From contig JAMLIR010000002.1 in NCBI GenBank assembly GCA_023954045.1, positions 124,001 through 188,000 of the forward strand: a DNA stretch of 64,000 bases, written 5' to 3'. Below, in pieces: positions 36,162-43,081 of this stretch. The translations under genes and the position numbers were made by a program. The stretch's first letter is position 1. Every line of letters begins with the position of its first letter. The notes beneath the pieces were generated by a model, which saw nothing but the letters and a program-made list of their open reading frames with translations, was not told where the DNA came from and ran no database searches. Source of the DNA: Burkholderiaceae bacterium. GTDB lineage: Bacteria; Pseudomonadota; Gammaproteobacteria; Burkholderiales; Burkholderiaceae_E.

Positions 36162-36415
36162 GGTTTGACTCCTGCGCGCTCGAGCAGCTCGCGTGCTTCT
36201 TCAACCTGGTAGCGCTTGGCCTCCTTGCCCGGGTGCGGACGATGACAGCGCCATTCGTACGTGGCGGAGCCCATCGCCAACGCGCCGACCTCGGCGATGA
36301 AGTCCGGGTAGCTCGTGTCGTTCACATCGCCCAGCGGGAACAACCAGTCGAGCGAGTCGTCTTCGGTGGCGATGAATCCGTCGAGGCTCGTGGCCGTGTA
36401 GTACTGGGTCTTCAT
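36158..36415 (-). pseudogene. Chimeric ORF: RibD/DHFR-like N-terminus fused to HicA C-terminus
   Basis: An 85-codon ORF made of two unrelated parts. Residues 1-55 (MKTQYYTATSLDGFIATED to GSATYEW) are the start of a RibD-C/dihydrofolate-reductase-like protein. Residues 56-85 (HRPHPGKEAKRYQVEEARE onward) are the C-terminal tail of a HicA toxin, which overlaps hicB as in intact hicAB operons. The fusion is in frame, with the junction near 36250. Neither half has a complete active site: the dsRBD-like HicA core and most of the RibD fold are missing. It looks like a deletion joining two genes. Confidence 0.75.
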
Positions 36416-36456
36416 GGGATGGGCTCGCGTGACGGGTCCCGACGTCATCGCAGCGC

Positions 36457-36969
36457 TCAGGCCTCGACGACCTGTCGCGTGACGGTCATCGTCGGCGGGC
36501 GCACGAGCGTCTGGTAGACCACGCAGTAGCGCTCGGTCAGGCGCAGCAATGTCTCCAACTGCTCATCGGACGCGTCGGTGTCCAGCGTGAACTTCAGGCG
36601 GATACCCTGGAAGCCGACCGGTGCGTCCTTCGACACGCCGAGGGTGCCGCGGAAGTCGAGGTCACCCTCGGCTTGAAGCAGCGCGTCGCGAAGCTCGATG
36701 CCCAGAGCCGTCGCCACCGCGTTGAGCGTGACGCCCGCGCAGGCAACCAGCGCCTCGAGCAGCATGTCGCCCGAGCAGGCGCCGAGCCCGCTGCCCCCCG
36801 TAGCCGGATGCAGGCCGGCCGTCACGAGGGCCTTGCCCGTTTCGATCTTGCAGCTCACGCCGTCGGCAAGCCGGCCTTGCGCCCGCAACGTGACCAGCGC
36901 CGCTTCGGGGGCCTGGCGGTAGAGGTCCTTCAGCGGAGCCTGGATGGAACGCAGGTCGTCGGCATTCAT
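36457..36969 (-). CDS. OsmC family protein
   Basis: A 170-residue OsmC-fold protein with Cys in SGDMLLEALVACAGVTLNAVA and in ERYCVVYQTL, the usual positions of the redox pair. It begins at an ATG 8 bases after GGAG; a second ATG two codons upstream is possible. It follows the attC-like remnant at 37000 and so sits like a cassette gene. It is not closely similar to the OsmC at 7.6 kb. Confidence 0.85.
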   Translation of the reverse strand: MNADDLRSIQAPLKDLYRQAPEAALVTLRAQGRLADGVSCKIETGKALVTAGLHPATGGSGLGACSGDMLLEALVACAGVTLNAVATALGIELRDALLQAEGDLDFRGTLGVSKDAPVGFQGIRLKFTLDTDASDEQLETLLRLTERYCVVYQTLVRPPTMTVTRQVVEA

Positions 36970-36999
36970 GGGCATTGCTCCTCGTGGCAGGACCGTGGC

Positions 37000-37018
37000 G
37001 TCCAAAGTTCGAGCTAAG
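37000..37018 (-). other. Degenerate attC remnant after brnA
   Basis: On the minus strand this reads GCTTAGCTCGAAC then TTTGGAC, which differs from the L'-R' end of array site 41738-41803 (CTCGAAC then GTTGGGC) at a few bases. The brnA stop codon lies inside it, as is common for cassettes here. The R'' half is not recognisable. A decayed cassette boundary is the best reading but is not proven. Confidence 0.4.
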
Positions 37019-37343
37019 CTGCAGACGCCCGCTTGCCGCTGGCTGTCCGCTTGGGCGAGGGGTTGGCTGCCTTCGCCCTGTAGGGAGCCAGTTCCTCGCG
37101 CAGTACATCCCTGAGGGCTCCCACCGTCAGCGGCCGCTCGTCAGCCGGCTTTAGTCTGGACGTTTCGATTGCGGCGCGAAGCGCCGCGTTGATCATTGTC
37201 TGGTACCCCGTTCCCTGCGCCTCTGCCCTGGCACGGAAGTACTCGATGACATCGTCGTCGAGCATGATGGTGATCCTCGTCTTGCCCGTCGAGGCAAGCA
37301 CTGGACCTCGCTTCCCTTTCGAAAAGTCGTACTCCTTACGCAT
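37014..37343 (-). CDS. brnA: BrnA antitoxin
   Basis: A 109-residue antitoxin with a ribbon-helix-helix segment (KTRITIMLDDDVIEYFRARA, then TGYQTMINAALRAAI) that represses the operon by binding its promoter. The C-terminus is a basic Pro/Lys/Ala-rich tail, longer than usual. It overlaps brnT by 8 bases and has GGAG 8 bases before its ATG. It neutralises the BrnT ribonuclease. Confidence 0.9.
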   Translation of the reverse strand: MRKEYDFSKGKRGPVLASTGKTRITIMLDDDVIEYFRARAEAQGTGYQTMINAALRAAIETSRLKPADERPLTVGALRDVLREELAPYRAKAANPSPKRTASGKRASAA

Positions 37344-37617
37344 GGTATTGCTCCGCTTCACTTCTGCTGCACTTGCGCGCGGAGATCAACCGGATGCGGT
37401 TGCCGCGCGTCGTATGGACAACGACAAGGATCCTCCCGAGCGCGTCCATGCCGAGCGTCACGTATCGCGCCTCCCCTTCCGAGTCGGGATCCTCGATGGT
37501 TACCGCGAATGGGTCACGAAGCGCTTGTTCGGCGTGCGCGAAGCTGACATTGTGCTTGGCCAGGTTTGCCTTGGCTTTGGCCGGATCGAACTCGATGTCC
37601 ACGAGACGAGTATGCAT
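37336..37617 (-). CDS. brnT: BrnT toxin (RelE-fold ribonuclease)
   Basis: A 93-residue toxin with the family markers EFDPAKAKANLAKHNVSF, DPFAVTIEDPD and the C-terminal RIRLISARKCSRSEAEQY. ATG 37617 was used; the GTG five codons on (VDIEFDP) aligns better with usual BrnT starts and would give an almost leaderless message from the promoter at 37608-37636. It is the first gene after the attC remnant at 37668, so brnTA looks like a self-promoted cassette at the old end of the array. Confidence 0.9.
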   Translation of the reverse strand: MHTRLVDIEFDPAKAKANLAKHNVSFAHAEQALRDPFAVTIEDPDSEGEARYVTLGMDALGRILVVVHTTRGNRIRLISARKCSRSEAEQYHA

Positions 37618-37636
37618 ATACTATGCATATTGTCAA
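37608..37636 (-). promoter_or_regulatory. brnTA promoter with twin palindromes
   Basis: The minus strand has a perfect -35 box TTGACA (37631-37636) and a CATACT-like -10 box 16 bases later. Between and around them lie two copies of the 8-base palindrome TATGCATA (37611-37618 and 37622-37629), spaced 11 bases centre to centre, about one helical turn. That is the layout expected for cooperative binding of the BrnA ribbon-helix-helix antitoxin. Toxin-antitoxin cassettes usually carry their own promoter, as here. Confidence 0.55.
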
Positions 37637-37667
37637 GCTCGCAGCTGTGCGCCGAGCTTCCCAACAC

Positions 37668-37692
37668 GGCTAACGCTCGAATCAAGCCGCCC
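37668..37692 (-). other. Truncated attC site (L'-R' half)
   Basis: The minus strand reads GGGCGGCTTGATTCGAGC then GTTAGCC: a well-conserved L' box and R' core. The R''-L'' half is missing; the methyltransferase stop lies only 14 bases further right. This is the leftmost boundary with a good core site, and it separates the methyltransferase gene from brnTA. Confidence 0.65.
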
Positions 37693-37705
37693 GGCAATCC
37701 CCTCT

Positions 37706-38452
37706 TCACCGTCTCATCAGCGCGAACACGCCCCAGCCCAGGTATTCGCGCGTGTAGGCGGCGTAGCGCTCGGGTTCCGAGGTCAGTTGGGCTCGAACCT
37801 CTATTGCGAACTCGTCGTCAGGATTGGCTTCCAGCCATCGGCGCATCGTGAGCCACTTGGCCGCCTCGTATCGGTCCCAGCTGTCCTGGTCGGCCAATAC
37901 CATCTCCACGACGTCGTAGCCGAGACGTCCGAACGACGCGAGAAGCTCCGGAAGCATCAGAAAGTCGGAGATCGAGCCGGCGAGACACCCCTTCGCAACC
38001 TCTTCCGTCGGCGGCAACTGCCGCCAGTACGGCTCGCCGATGAGGATGATCCCTCCGGGGCGGAGGCTCTGCGCCAGAAGAGCGATGGTGCCGGCGACGC
38101 CCCCACCGATCCACGTGGCACCGAGACAGGCGGCCACACCGACCTTCTCGTCGGAGACATAGCCGGCAGCATCGCCATGGATGAACTCGACTCGATCGGC
38201 GACACCGAGTTCTGCAGCGCGAAGTTTCGCTTGCTCGGTGAACAACCGGCTCAGGTCGATTCCGGTGCCGACGACTCCGTGATCGCGTGCCCAGGTGCAC
38301 AGCATCTCCCCCGAACCGCTGCCGAGATCGAGCACCCGGGTTCCCGTTTCCAGACGCAGCGCCGCCCCGAGCGTGGCGAGCTTTTCAGGGGTAAACGGAT
38401 TGTGGATGCGGTGAGCGCTTTCGGTGACGTTGAAGATGCGTGGAATGTCCAA
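37706..38452 (-). CDS. SAM-dependent methyltransferase (cassette-borne)
   Basis: A 248-residue class I methyltransferase. Motif I is VLDLGSGSGEMLCTWA, the acidic SAM-ribose residue is in GTGIDLSRLF, and RVEFIHGDAAGY is motif II. The N-terminal IFNVTESAHRIHNPFTPEKL is typical of a cyclopropane-synthase-like group common on mobile elements. The start is TTG with AGGAG 10-12 bases upstream; no ATG fits. It is followed by a truncated attC, so it is read as a cassette gene. Substrate unknown. Confidence 0.87.
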   Translation of the reverse strand: MDIPRIFNVTESAHRIHNPFTPEKLATLGAALRLETGTRVLDLGSGSGEMLCTWARDHGVVGTGIDLSRLFTEQAKLRAAELGVADRVEFIHGDAAGYVSDEKVGVAACLGATWIGGGVAGTIALLAQSLRPGGIILIGEPYWRQLPPTEEVAKGCLAGSISDFLMLPELLASFGRLGYDVVEMVLADQDSWDRYEAAKWLTMRRWLEANPDDEFAIEVRAQLTSEPERYAAYTREYLGWGVFALMRR

Positions 38453-38453
38453 T

Positions 38454-38620
38454 TCAGAAGATCTCCTGAAGGGCGTGAAGGCATTCGGTCACTGCCTGCT
38501 TCGGCGCATACCGCAGCACCACCGCCCGCCACGCTGCCTCCATCATTTCGTATGTCACCCGGCCCAAGAAGATCGCAGCACCCGTCCAGCGTGACGTCGA
38601 TGGAAGCAGGGACTATTTCC
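38454..38620 (-). pseudogene. Remnant of a RibD/DHFR-like gene
   Basis: Reading the minus strand gives SIDVTLDGCCD in one frame and then LGRVTYEMMEAAWR in another, both hallmark segments of RibD-C/dihydrofolate-reductase-like proteins that are normally separated by some 25 residues. The second frame ends in a stop just before the TTG start of the methyltransferase. So this is an internally deleted, frameshifted leftover. Two other members of the same family lie within 4 kb (36158-36415 chimera and 40035-40682). Confidence 0.6.
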
Positions 38621-39392
38621 TCGCGACGACTTGCCCGAGCGCGATCCGCCCCTCCTGAAGGTTTCGCCCCTGGTTTTGCGCCATCGCCTGAAAATCGGCG
38701 CCCATCAGCACGTGGAATCCAAGGGGTGGAAAGCCCTCTTTCCGGATCTTCTCGGCCAGCGCCACGAACCACGTGCGCGCCACCTCCGTCGTGTCCGACC
38801 AGTCTGAAATCGTGAATCCAGCGTCCTCGAGGAGCTTGCGCAACTCACCGGGCTGCACGAGGAAACTCGTATCCGGTGTGCGCGCCCACGGCACGGGAAA
38901 GATGACCGGGCCAGACGGACCGGCCAGTACGTCGTACACGGCCAGCGTGCCACCGGGCTTCAGAACGCGGTACATCTCCTTGTACAGCCGGGGCTTGTCC
39001 GGAATGTTCATGGCCACGTGCTCCGTCCAGACGACATCGAATTCTCCGTCTGCAAACGGCAGGGCAGTTGCGTCGCCTTGGCGATAGTCGACCAGATCCG
39101 TGAGCCCGACCTTGGCGGAAAGCATTGCTGCGGCGCGGCAGTACTCGTCCGTGAGGTCGATGCCCGTGACGTGGCAACCGAATTCCTTTGCGAGACAGCG
39201 CGAAGTCCCGCCCACGCCGCTGCCGATATCGAGAACGCGCTTGTTGGCATCGAGTCCGGCGGCCCGGGCAAGCTCGAGCGTCGCTGCCCGACCGCGGATG
39301 TGAAACTCGTCGATGGGCGCCAGGTCCTCCAGCGTGAGGCGGCTCAGGGTCACCGCGCTCTGAATGATGAAACGGATTGCCTCAGAAGTCAC
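38613..39392 (-). CDS. SAM-dependent methyltransferase (UbiE/CcoM-like)
   Basis: A 259-residue methyltransferase with motif I VLDIGSGVGGTSRCLA, GIDLTDEYCRAA, and the motif DGEFDVVWTEHVAMNI, close to sarcosine/dimethylglycine and cyclopropane-type enzymes. It starts at a GTG that overlaps the hemerythrin-like gene by 11 bases, giving a third coupled gene in this operon. Product methylation target unknown. Confidence 0.87.
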   Translation of the reverse strand: MTSEAIRFIIQSAVTLSRLTLEDLAPIDEFHIRGRAATLELARAAGLDANKRVLDIGSGVGGTSRCLAKEFGCHVTGIDLTDEYCRAAAMLSAKVGLTDLVDYRQGDATALPFADGEFDVVWTEHVAMNIPDKPRLYKEMYRVLKPGGTLAVYDVLAGPSGPVIFPVPWARTPDTSFLVQPGELRKLLEDAGFTISDWSDTTEVARTWFVALAEKIRKEGFPPLGFHVLMGADFQAMAQNQGRNLQEGRIALGQVVARK

Positions 39393-40038
39393 GATTGTGA
39401 AACTCTGCCCACTCGAGCTCGGTCCACCACTCGGCCTCGAGTCCGTCGCAGGTCTCGCCGTAGGCCCGGCACGCGAAACAACCGTCACCGCGAGCGAGCG
39501 CCGCGTCCTCCACCGGCGGGTAACGGACCAGCAGGGCCGGGGCGACCTCACGCGCGGCCGCCTCTGCCTCGCTCATCGGCCGATCCGGCAACTCGCGAAT
39601 GCCGCAGCGGCGAAGCCGCTCCGCACCCTCCGGGAACAGGACGGAGTTCTCCGCGTCGATGTGACGCCAGAGCGCGTGCGAGTAGCGAATTGCCAGCGCG
39701 CGAAGCTGGGCACGTTCGTGCTCGGACTGGGGCCTCCGTTGGAGAAGCGGCGTCATCTCGCGCAGCCACTCCTCCATCTGGGCGTGCTGGTGCGCGAGGG
39801 CGTGCACCGGTCCGCGGTCGCGCGGTAGCTCCGCCTCCGTCACGAGCGCATCGAAGAGCACCCGCTCCTCGCGATCGTGATGGAAGTGGCCGGCGAACTC
39901 GGTGAAGAACGCGGCGAACCGCCTGCCGTCATCCGGGTCCGCAGCCCCGTCGAGGAGCCTGCCGACGTACGTGCGAAACGATCCGAGCGCCTGATCGATC
40001 AGCACGTGCTCGTCCTGGAGCGTGTCGATCAGCTTCAT
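39382..40038 (-). CDS. Hemerythrin-like HHE domain protein
   Basis: A 218-residue helical protein. Iron-ligand-type residues are at the expected helix positions: LQDEHVLIDQAL (His near residue 9), FAGHFHHDREERVLF, ALAHQHAQMEEWL and LWRHIDAENSVLFPEG. The C-terminal 60 residues include CFACRAYGETCDGLE, a Cys cluster not part of the hemerythrin fold. It probably binds a di-iron centre and O2 or NO. ATGA overlap with the RibD-like gene upstream indicates coupled expression. Confidence 0.83.
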   Translation of the reverse strand: MKLIDTLQDEHVLIDQALGSFRTYVGRLLDGAADPDDGRRFAAFFTEFAGHFHHDREERVLFDALVTEAELPRDRGPVHALAHQHAQMEEWLREMTPLLQRRPQSEHERAQLRALAIRYSHALWRHIDAENSVLFPEGAERLRRCGIRELPDRPMSEAEAAAREVAPALLVRYPPVEDAALARGDGCFACRAYGETCDGLEAEWWTELEWAEFHNRDF

Positions 40039-40682
40039 CGTCGAGCAAGAACCACATGAGTGGCAAGCGGCGAGCTTTCATGCCTGGTGCACGCGTAGCC
40101 CAAGGCAGGAAGGTTGATGCCTTCGAAGAGTCTCTCTCCAGCGCCGAGCAGCACCGGCGAAATGGCGATGTGCATCTCGTCGATCAGGCGCTGGCGAAGA
40201 TACTGTTGAATGACGTTGACGCCACCACCAAGTCGAACGTCCTTGCCGTGGGCCGCTTCGCGGGCTTGCGCCAGGGCGGCTTCAATGCCTTCCGTAACGA
40301 AGTGGAAGGTCGTTCCCCCTTCCATGACCAGCGGTGCGCGTGCGTGGTGGGTCAGCACGAACACAGGGACGTGATAGACGGGGTTCTCGCCCCACCAACC
40401 CCGCCAGCTCTCGTCCGGCCAGGGTCCGCGAACCGGCCCGAACATGTTCCTGCCGAGAATCCAGGCCCCGATGTTCCGAAAGCCTCGGGCGGCGTAGTCC
40501 TCGTCGATGCCCACTGCTCCGCCGTCCCTGCCGAACAGGTGCTTCTGAAACGTTCGTGTGGGCAGGGCCCAACCATGAAGCGTGGTGCCGCCGACGCCGA
40601 GCGGGTTGTCGATGTCCTGGTTCGGGCCAGCGCCGAATCCGTCGAGCGAGACGGTGAAACTCTCTACACGAAGCCTGGACAT
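40035..40682 (-). CDS. RibD-C/dihydrofolate reductase-like protein
   Basis: A 215-residue protein with the dihydrofolate-reductase-like fold. Visible landmarks are SFTVSLDGFGAGP, GAWILGRNMFGP, VFVLTHHARAPL and the nucleotide-binding GGGVNVIQQYL. The family includes pyrimidine reductases and many stand-alone oxidoreductases; trimethoprim-resistant DHFRs are a different group. It starts 45 bases after the R' box of site 40727-40802, so it heads a three-gene cassette or the flank beyond the last intact attC. Confidence 0.85.
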   Translation of the reverse strand: MSRLRVESFTVSLDGFGAGPNQDIDNPLGVGGTTLHGWALPTRTFQKHLFGRDGGAVGIDEDYAARGFRNIGAWILGRNMFGPVRGPWPDESWRGWWGENPVYHVPVFVLTHHARAPLVMEGGTTFHFVTEGIEAALAQAREAAHGKDVRLGGGVNVIQQYLRQRLIDEMHIAISPVLLGAGERLFEGINLPALGYACTRHESSPLATHVVLARR

Positions 40683-40726
40683 GGTGCTTCTCCGGGCGCG
40701 AGTGGCTACGAAGGACGGCCTGTGAC

Positions 40727-40802
40727 GCCTGACGTTCGACGCAAGGGGCGGCTTGCGGCTTGCGGCTTGCCGAAAGACGTCCCCTTGACGGAGGGGTTAG
40801 AC
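40727..40802 (-). other. attC site of the VOC cassette (clear)
   Basis: Read on the minus strand: R'' GTCTAAC, L'' arm GTCAAGGGGACG, L' arm CCCCTTGCGTCGAAC, R' GTCAGGC (one base off consensus). The loop contains three tandem copies of a GGCTTGC-like heptamer. 76 bases. It terminates the cassette with the gene at 40837-41205. Confidence 0.85.
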
Positions 40803-40836
40803 GGCTGGGTGGCAAGCGCGCTCATGTATTGGGGAT

Positions 40837-41205
40837 TCAGAGCACCTGGCCGACACGCAGAAGATTGCCATCTTCGTCGACGACGGCGAACTCCCTCATG
40901 CCCCATGGCTTGTTTTCAATGACATCCATGCGAGGAATGCCGCGTTTGGGCAAACCTGCTACCAGGAATGCCTTGTACAAGGGCTCGACATCGGCCACCC
41001 TCAGGTAGCAGCCCGCCCAAGACTCGGCCGGATCCAGCTCGGTGTGAAGAAAGAAGTGAAGCTCAAGATCGCCCCGAGTGAGGATGGCATAGGCATCACC
41101 CTCCCCAAGGATTTCGCCCTCGAACCCAAGGCGTCCGTAGAACGCCAGGGTGCCTGGCAGTGACCTGCTTGGAAGGATTGGAATGGCGAGATCGTTGGAC
41201 TTCAT
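40837..41205 (-). CDS. VOC family (bleomycin-resistance-like) protein, cassette gene
   Basis: A 122-residue vicinal-oxygen-chelate protein: AIPILPSRSLPGTLAFYGRL opens the first beta-alpha-beta-beta-beta unit and DLELHFFLHTELDPAESWAG the second. It matches the BLMA/BLMT-like branch that sequesters bleomycin-type metallo-glycopeptides, but lacks experimental support here and may bind another ligand. The gene begins 16 bases after the R' box at 41228 and ends 34 bases before its attC. Confidence 0.85.
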   Translation of the reverse strand: MKSNDLAIPILPSRSLPGTLAFYGRLGFEGEILGEGDAYAILTRGDLELHFFLHTELDPAESWAGCYLRVADVEPLYKAFLVAGLPKRGIPRMDVIENKPWGMREFAVVDEDGNLLRVGQVL

Positions 41206-41221
41206 GGGCGGTGAATGTGCA

Positions 41222-41290
41222 GTCTAACGTTCGACATGAGCGGCATGACCCGGCTTGCCGGGGCATGTCCGCTCGATGGAATGGTTGGGC
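41222..41290 (-). other. attC site of the RidA cassette (clear)
   Basis: Minus strand: R'' GCCCAAC, CATTCCATCGAGCGGACATG, loop with CCCCGG/CCGGG arms, then CCGCTCATGTCGAAC and R' GTTAGAC. 69 bases with both cores matching consensus. It ends the cassette at 41307-41696. Confidence 0.9.
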
Positions 41291-41306
41291 GTCACCGTGC
41301 TCACCA

Positions 41307-41696
41307 TCAGACCACTGGCTTCTTCAACGCCGTGACCTCGATCTCGATTCGCATTCGTGGGTCAGACAACCCAGCGGAGATCATCATGGCAGCCGGTCGG
41401 ACTTCCCCAAAGTATTTGCGAAGCACAGGCCAACACTCGGGAAACTCTGCTGAGTTGGGCAGCACGTAAGTCACTCGAACAACGTCCTCGACGCTCGACC
41501 CTGCCTGCTCAAGCGCTGCCGAGATGTTCTTCAGACACTGCTCTGTCTGCTCCAGTAGCCCATCGGCAATGGTCATGCTCGAGTAGTCGAAGCCTGTGGT
41601 TCCAGAAACGAAGACCCAGTCGCCAACGACTACGGCGCGCGAGTAGCCAATCTCCTGCTCGAACGTAGATCCAGAGCTAATCAGTTTCCTGGTCAT
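41307..41696 (-). CDS. RidA family (YjgF/UK114) protein, cassette gene
   Basis: A 129-residue RidA-like protein. The N-terminal GSTFEQEIGYSRAVVVGDWVFVSGTTG and C-terminal MRIEIEVTALKK are typical; the conserved Arg that binds the imine carboxylate is in the second stretch. RidA proteins hydrolyse reactive enamine/imine products of PLP enzymes, though several subfamilies have other roles. It lies between degenerate site 41738-41803 and clear site 41222-41290. Confidence 0.88.
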   Translation of the reverse strand: MTRKLISSGSTFEQEIGYSRAVVVGDWVFVSGTTGFDYSSMTIADGLLEQTEQCLKNISAALEQAGSSVEDVVRVTYVLPNSAEFPECWPVLRKYFGEVRPAAMMISAGLSDPRMRIEIEVTALKKPVV

Positions 41697-41737
41697 TGAT
41701 GTTCCTCGGACGAGCGTTCGCGGATTCGATCAGTGAC

Positions 41738-41803
41738 GCCCAACGTTCGAGCTGAGCCGTGAGTGCCGTCCCGGTGCGAGTCGGCTCCGGCGAAGGCCTG
41801 GGC
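41738..41803 (-). other. attC site of the NTF2-like cassette (degenerate R'')
   Basis: Minus strand: GCCCAGG (R'' two bases off), CCTTCGCCGGAGCCGACTCG, loop, CACGGCTCAGCTCGAAC, R' GTTGGGC. The arms GGAGCCG/CGGCTC pair and R' is perfect. Excision from this site might be inefficient because of R''. Confidence 0.65.
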
Positions 41804-41822
41804 GACACCCTTTGGACTGGAC

Positions 41823-42212
41823 TCACCGGGTCGCCTGCAGAAGGGCCGCCATGCGCTGATGAACGAGATTGATCGCCTTGAGCGGGCGAAGCATGACTTT
41901 GAACTCAACGATGCGACCCGCCTCATTCCACCTGATGATGTCGACGCCGTTGACGAAGACGCCGTCGATTTCCGTTTCGAACTCGAGCATGGCATCCGTA
42001 GCGCCAATGATCTCGCGCACGTAGCGAAAGCTTGGGTTGAAAAAGACGCGGAAGGCCGCTGTCAGGTAGGCGGCGGTGATCTTCTTGCCGCGTTGCGGCG
42101 TGTGAACGACGGGGGAGAGGAACACGGCATCTTCAGCGAGCAGCGCGTCCAGCCCGCGTGGGCTTCTTTTCTTGACGAGACGATGCCAGACCTCGATTGG
42201 ATGCTCTGCCAT
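41823..42212 (-). CDS. NTF2/SnoaL-like protein, cassette gene
   Basis: A 129-residue protein (EHPIEVWHRLVKKRSPRGLD, AVFLSPVVHTPQRGKK, GVDIIRWNEAGRIVEFKVML) of the NTF2-like fold, whose members bind small molecules. The ATG at 42212 was chosen because the family pattern begins immediately after it. It starts 26 bases after R' of site 42238-42337. Function unknown. Confidence 0.82.
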   Translation of the reverse strand: MAEHPIEVWHRLVKKRSPRGLDALLAEDAVFLSPVVHTPQRGKKITAAYLTAAFRVFFNPSFRYVREIIGATDAMLEFETEIDGVFVNGVDIIRWNEAGRIVEFKVMLRPLKAINLVHQRMAALLQATR

Positions 42213-42237
42213 GCGCGTCTCCGAGGTTGTGCCTGCC

Positions 42238-42337
42238 GCCTGACACTCGAGTCGAGGGGCCCGACGCGGCATGGTGCCAGGCGCGCGCGACGGATGATAG
42301 ACCTCGCTCTGGCGTCCCCCATGTTCCGCGGTTGGCG
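42238..42337 (-). other. attC site of the PNPOx-like cassette (long, partly degenerate)
   Basis: Minus strand: R'' CGCCAAC, arm CATGGGGGACGCC, a long loop, arm CGGGCCCCTCGACTCGAGT, R' GTCAGGC. 100 bases, the longest site here. R'' starts with C and R' has one change, but arm pairing and position 24 bases after a stop codon support it. Confidence 0.6.
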
Positions 42338-42361
42338 GGTGACCCGCCGCGACTCGTTCCG

Positions 42362-42814
42362 TCAGCACGTGACGAGATCCGTATGGCCAAAGCCCTTCGA
42401 GTAGTCGAGCACCGAAATGACTGTCGGCGTTACGCGGAACAACCGGACTTCGTCCGGGCTCGGCATCTTCATCGGCAACGGAGGCGCATCGGGGTACTTC
42501 AGCGGAAGCATGCGCAGCACCTTTTCGGCTTCGGCCCGATCATCCACCGGGCGCGCGTGCGCTGCCATCGACAGACCGGTGATGGCCATCAGATCCGCGG
42601 TATCGTGATCGATCGTGAGCGAGATCCGATCATCTCGCGCCAGGTTCCTTGCCTTCTGGCTGTCGAGCCCGCATAGAAAGTAGAGGGTCAGCCCTTCGTT
42701 GACATAGCCAACGGTCGTCGCCTGGGGCCACCCGTCCGGCCGCAGCGTCGCCACCGTCATGATTCGATGCTGCTCGAGCAGCGCCAGGATCTTGCGTCGC
42801 GTTTCATCGTCCAT
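42362..42814 (-). CDS. Pyridoxamine 5'-phosphate oxidase-like FMN-binding protein, cassette gene
   Basis: A 150-residue split-barrel flavin-binding protein with MTVATLRPDGWPQATTVGY, LYFLCGLDSQKARNLARD and ISLTIDHDTADL. Many such proteins reduce F420- or FMN-linked substrates or are uncharacterised. GGAGG lies 6 bases before the chosen ATG (42814); the frame continues upstream without a start signal. 190 bases upstream of the start have no gene of their own and may be cassette leader. Confidence 0.85.
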   Translation of the reverse strand: MDDETRRKILALLEQHRIMTVATLRPDGWPQATTVGYVNEGLTLYFLCGLDSQKARNLARDDRISLTIDHDTADLMAITGLSMAAHARPVDDRAEAEKVLRMLPLKYPDAPPLPMKMPSPDEVRLFRVTPTVISVLDYSKGFGHTDLVTC

Positions 42815-43006
42815 GAGTCGCCTCCATTGGTCGCGGACGCGGCGAAGCGTGCCCTCCGGATTCCAGCACCGGCGCGGCGCCTGGCCCGCGGGACCGATGA
42901 TGAACCACACTGGCCGGCGGGCCAAATGGCAGCCGGTGCGATTGAAGCACCTGCGCGTGGACTGGCAGGATTCTGCTAGCGAAGGTGGTAGTGCCTCCGT
43001 TGTGCC

Positions 43007-43081
43007 GGCCAACGCGGAGTCAGCGGCGATGCGCCGCCTTTTGGCGCAGCGTCCGCCGCACCGCAGCGTCATGCGTCAACG
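43007..43081 (-). other. attC site of the VOC cassette at 43.1 kb (degenerate)
   Basis: Minus strand: CGTTGAC (R'' degenerate), GCGGTGCGGCGGACGC, loop CGCCAAAAGGCG, arm TCGCCGCTGACTCCGC, R' GTTGGCC. The central hairpin is strong, and the VOC stop codon overlaps R'' as in several other cassettes here, but both cores deviate from consensus. Confidence 0.5.

Noticed and set aside
36420-36460. An attC site between the OsmC gene and the chimeric ORF
   Set aside because: A core-like GTCACGC on the minus strand is present, but neither an R'' core nor pairing arms can be drawn; only about 40 bases separate the genes.
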